Shown: positions 62,175 through 64,000 of the stretch, piece after piece
How the letters are laid out: each line of letters begins with the position of its first letter
Numbering within the stretch: the first letter of the stretch is position 1
Origin: Desulfuromonas soudanensis
GTDB taxonomy: Bacteria > Desulfobacterota > Desulfuromonadia > Desulfuromonadales > WTL
Length of the DNA stretch: 64,000 nucleotides
Reading direction: 5' to 3'
Assembly (NCBI RefSeq): GCF_001278055.1
Contig: NZ_CP010802.1
Span: 806,001-870,000 of the forward strand
Translations under genes and position numbers: made by a program
The notes under the pieces: model-generated
Told to the model about the DNA's origin: nothing
What the model saw: the letters and a program-made list of their open reading frames with translations, nothing else
The model's database searches: none

Positions 62175-63308
62175 TCAAATTACGAGTTTTTCGCTCTCGA
62201 CCCTATCCTCCGACGGGCTCCTGGTTTCCCCGCCGGCCAGGTAAACCGTGCGGCTCGGGAAGGCGAACTCGAGCCCCATCCCTTCGAGGATATCCATGAT
62301 CTGCAGGCAGACGTCCTCCCGCGCTGCGAGGTACTCCGCCCAGGCGGTGGTGGTGGTGAAACAGTAGACGAGGATGTCGAGGGAGGAGGCGCCGAATTCG
62401 GTGAAGTTGACGAGGGAAAACTCCTGATCGATGGCCGGATGGCTGCCGAGCATGGCGCGGATGGCGGCGACGGCGTCGCGCATCTCTTTCGGCGTCGTCC
62501 GGTAGGTGACGCCGATGGTGAGCATGATGCGCCGCTTCGGCATGCGGCTGAGGTTGTCGATGGCCATGTTGGTGATAGTGCTGTTGGGGACGCTGACCAG
62601 GGTCTTGGCGAAGGTGCGGATCTTGGTGGAGCGAAAGCCGACCTCCTCGACGGTTCCTTCGATGTCCCCGGCCTTGACCCAGTCGCCGATATGAAAGGGA
62701 CGGTCGAGGATGATCATCAGCGAGCCGAAGAGGTTGGAGATCGTGTCCCGGGCCGCCAGGGCCACGGCGAGGCCGCCGATGCCGAGGGAGGCCAGAAGGG
62801 TGGAGATGGAGAAGCCGAGGCTCTGTATGGCCATCAGAACCGCCATGAAGACGATGAAGATTCTCAGACTCTTGCGCACGAAGGGGAGGAGATTGTCGTC
62901 GAGGGTCGACTCGGTGCGGCTGACCAGGGTACAGAGAAAGGTATTGAGAACCGCCACCAGGTTGAAGAGGACCCAGGCCATATCGAAGATAACGAGAATT
63001 TTGAGAAAGGTTGCCGCGAAGCCGGGGAGATCCACCGGCTCCGGCGGCAGCTGGAGAATCTGCACCGCGGCAAAGAGTCCGGCGATGACGACGAGAAATT
63101 CCGCCGGCTTGCGGATGCAGTCCAGGGCCTGGTCGTCGTAGCTGGTCTCCGTTTTGCCGGCGAAGGGGAAGAGGACGGTGACAAAGAGGTGGCCGAGGAC
63201 CTTTTTGAGGATCAGGGTCAGGATGAGCAGGGCAAAGGCGGCGGCGAAGCGGCCGAGGGCGATGCCGAGAAAGGTTTGGGAGAAAAGCTGCGACAGGGTT
63301 TCGAGCAT
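62175..63308 (-). CDS. mscS: Mechanosensitive channel, MscS family
   Basis: The 377-residue protein has several membrane spans, then the pore-lining segment LLASLGIGGLAVALAARDTISNLFG (MscS TM3), followed by RPFHIGDWVKAGDIEGTVEEVGFRSTKIRTF in the soluble beta domain (both quoted in part elsewhere: LGIGGLAVALAARDT, FHIGDWVKAGDIEG). It opens on membrane tension. ATG 63308 is preferred over the 20-residue longer frame. Confidence 0.92.
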   Translation of the reverse strand: MLETLSQLFSQTFLGIALGRFAAAFALLILTLILKKVLGHLFVTVLFPFAGKTETSYDDQALDCIRKPAEFLVVIAGLFAAVQILQLPPEPVDLPGFAATFLKILVIFDMAWVLFNLVAVLNTFLCTLVSRTESTLDDNLLPFVRKSLRIFIVFMAVLMAIQSLGFSISTLLASLGIGGLAVALAARDTISNLFGSLMIILDRPFHIGDWVKAGDIEGTVEEVGFRSTKIRTFAKTLVSVPNSTITNMAIDNLSRMPKRRIMLTIGVTYRTTPKEMRDAVAAIRAMLGSHPAIDQEFSLVNFTEFGASSLDILVYCFTTTTAWAEYLAAREDVCLQIMDILEGMGLEFAFPSRTVYLAGGETRSPSEDRVESEKLVI

Positions 63309-63445
63309 GAAAGTCCTCCGGGGGAAAAGAGTGCCCCCTTTCTTAACAGATGGTGGCCGCCGATGCAAGGCTCGCCGTCCCTGCAGAGGGAGGAGAGCCT
63401 GCTAGAATGGAGGTAATCCACACACCCTAAAATAGAGGAGAAATG

Positions 63446-64000
63446 ATGAAGGGCGAAAATCTCACACGAAAAATACTCGCCGCCCATCTTGCCGAAGGGG
63501 AACTGACCCCCGGCGAGGAGATCGCCATCAGGATCGACCACACCCTCCTTCAGGACGCCACGGGGACGATGGCCATGCTCGAGTTCGAGACCCTGGGGCT
63601 CGAACGGGTGAAGGTCGGCCTGGCGGCCCAGTATGTCGATCACAACCTGCTGCAGACCGACAACAAGAATGCCGACGACCACCGGTATCTGCAGACCGCC
63701 TGCGCCCGCTACGGCATCCACTTCTCCCGTCCCGGCAACGGCGTCTCCCATCAGGTGCACATGGAGCGCTTCGGCCGTCCGGGGCTGACCATGATCGGCG
63801 CCGACAGCCACACCCCCGGCGCCGCCGGGGTCAGCATGCTCGCCATCGGCGCCGGCGGCCTCGACGTCGCCCTGGCCATGGCCGGCCACCCCTATCACCT
63901 CCCCTGCCCGAAGGTCCTCGGCGTCCGGCTCACCGGGAAGCTCCCCGACTGGGTGAGCGCCAAGGACGTCATCCTCGAGATGCTCAGGCGCTACGGCGTC
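63446..64000 (+). CDS. Aconitase-family hydratase, 3' end outside window
   Basis: 185 codons are visible before the window ends. The sequence ENLTRKILAAHLAEGEL, then IRIDHTLLQDATGTMAM, QYVDHN and MIGADSHTPGAAGVSMLAIGAGGLDVA (part: GADSHTPGAAG) is characteristic of the aconitase/homoaconitase/isopropylmalate dehydratase large-subunit family; overall it looks like aconitate hydratase of the TCA cycle. The cluster cysteines lie beyond the edge. ATG 63446 is 5 bp after GAGGAG; 63443 is too close. Confidence 0.9.
   Translation, partial: MKGENLTRKILAAHLAEGELTPGEEIAIRIDHTLLQDATGTMAMLEFETLGLERVKVGLAAQYVDHNLLQTDNKNADDHRYLQTACARYGIHFSRPGNGVSHQVHMERFGRPGLTMIGADSHTPGAAGVSMLAIGAGGLDVALAMAGHPYHLPCPKVLGVRLTGKLPDWVSAKDVILEMLRRYGV

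Overview
The window comes from a GC-rich Gram-negative bacterium, most likely a Desulfuromonadia (Geobacter/Desulfuromonas-type) dissimilatory metal- or sulfur-reducer. The evidence is a CxxxxCH/CXXCH multihaem cytochrome lipoprotein, an OmcA/MtrC-type decahaem cytochrome, an outer-membrane porin-cytochrome locus, and the dprA-smg-topA-trmFO gene order, all recognised from the sequence alone. There are no rRNA or tRNA genes and no CRISPR array. All family assignments rest on motif and sequence recognition; no database search was run.

Layout. 1-1394 (-): amino-terminal part of a TMTC-like polytopic membrane protein, cut by the window edge. 1670-10075 (+): a surface-polysaccharide operon with radical SAM protein, Wzx-type flippase, methyltransferase, polysaccharide deacetylase, four glycosyltransferases, the last fused to DUF2304. 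10320-16728 (+): extracellular electron-transfer genes: outer-membrane barrel, pentahaem lipoprotein, 16-haem lipoprotein, then a separately transcribed decahaem cytochrome. 16930-18212: two toxin-antitoxin modules, mazEF (+) and mntA-hepT (-). 18421-22114 (-): polyamine genes, comprising a pyruvoyl-arginine-decarboxylase homologue that lacks the pyruvoyl-forming serine, speE and speA. 22415-24299 (+): proC and a metal permease. 24704-28362 (+): a compact unassigned five-gene operon (Tat-exported metallo-beta-lactamase-fold protein, membrane protein, two unknowns, monohaem cytochrome), with relics on its far side.

28537-43489 (-) is mostly housekeeping: transporter, gph, NSS symporter, yggS, maf, a PocR-like/GAF/GGDEF protein, trmFO, topA, smg, dprA, a LysM protein and ybgF. 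43718-56000 is mixed: U32 peptidase-family protein, phosphatase, outer-membrane barrel, methyltransferase-like protein, lipid kinase, two Nudix hydrolases, an IS4-family insertion sequence, alanine dehydrogenase, OsmC, a lipoprotein, ResB and a DUF362 ferredoxin protein.

57301-62067 (+) is the most striking unit. A membrane-anchored SPFH protein overlaps by 71 bp a 1105-residue protein with two AAA+ modules and a Lon-like carboxy-terminal domain, followed by an Hsp20 chaperone. I infer a membrane-tethered protein quality-control machine analogous to, but distinct from, HflKC-FtsH. The window closes with an MscS channel (-) and the start of an aconitase gene (+).

The spacers are unusually repeat-rich. 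One dispersed family has 7-bp units (GAATACA-type arms in inverted orientation) and another has 8-bp units (CTCTGCGT, CACAGAGA, CACCAAGT). The insertion sequence sits inside one 7-bp element, and its removal restores the repeat register exactly.
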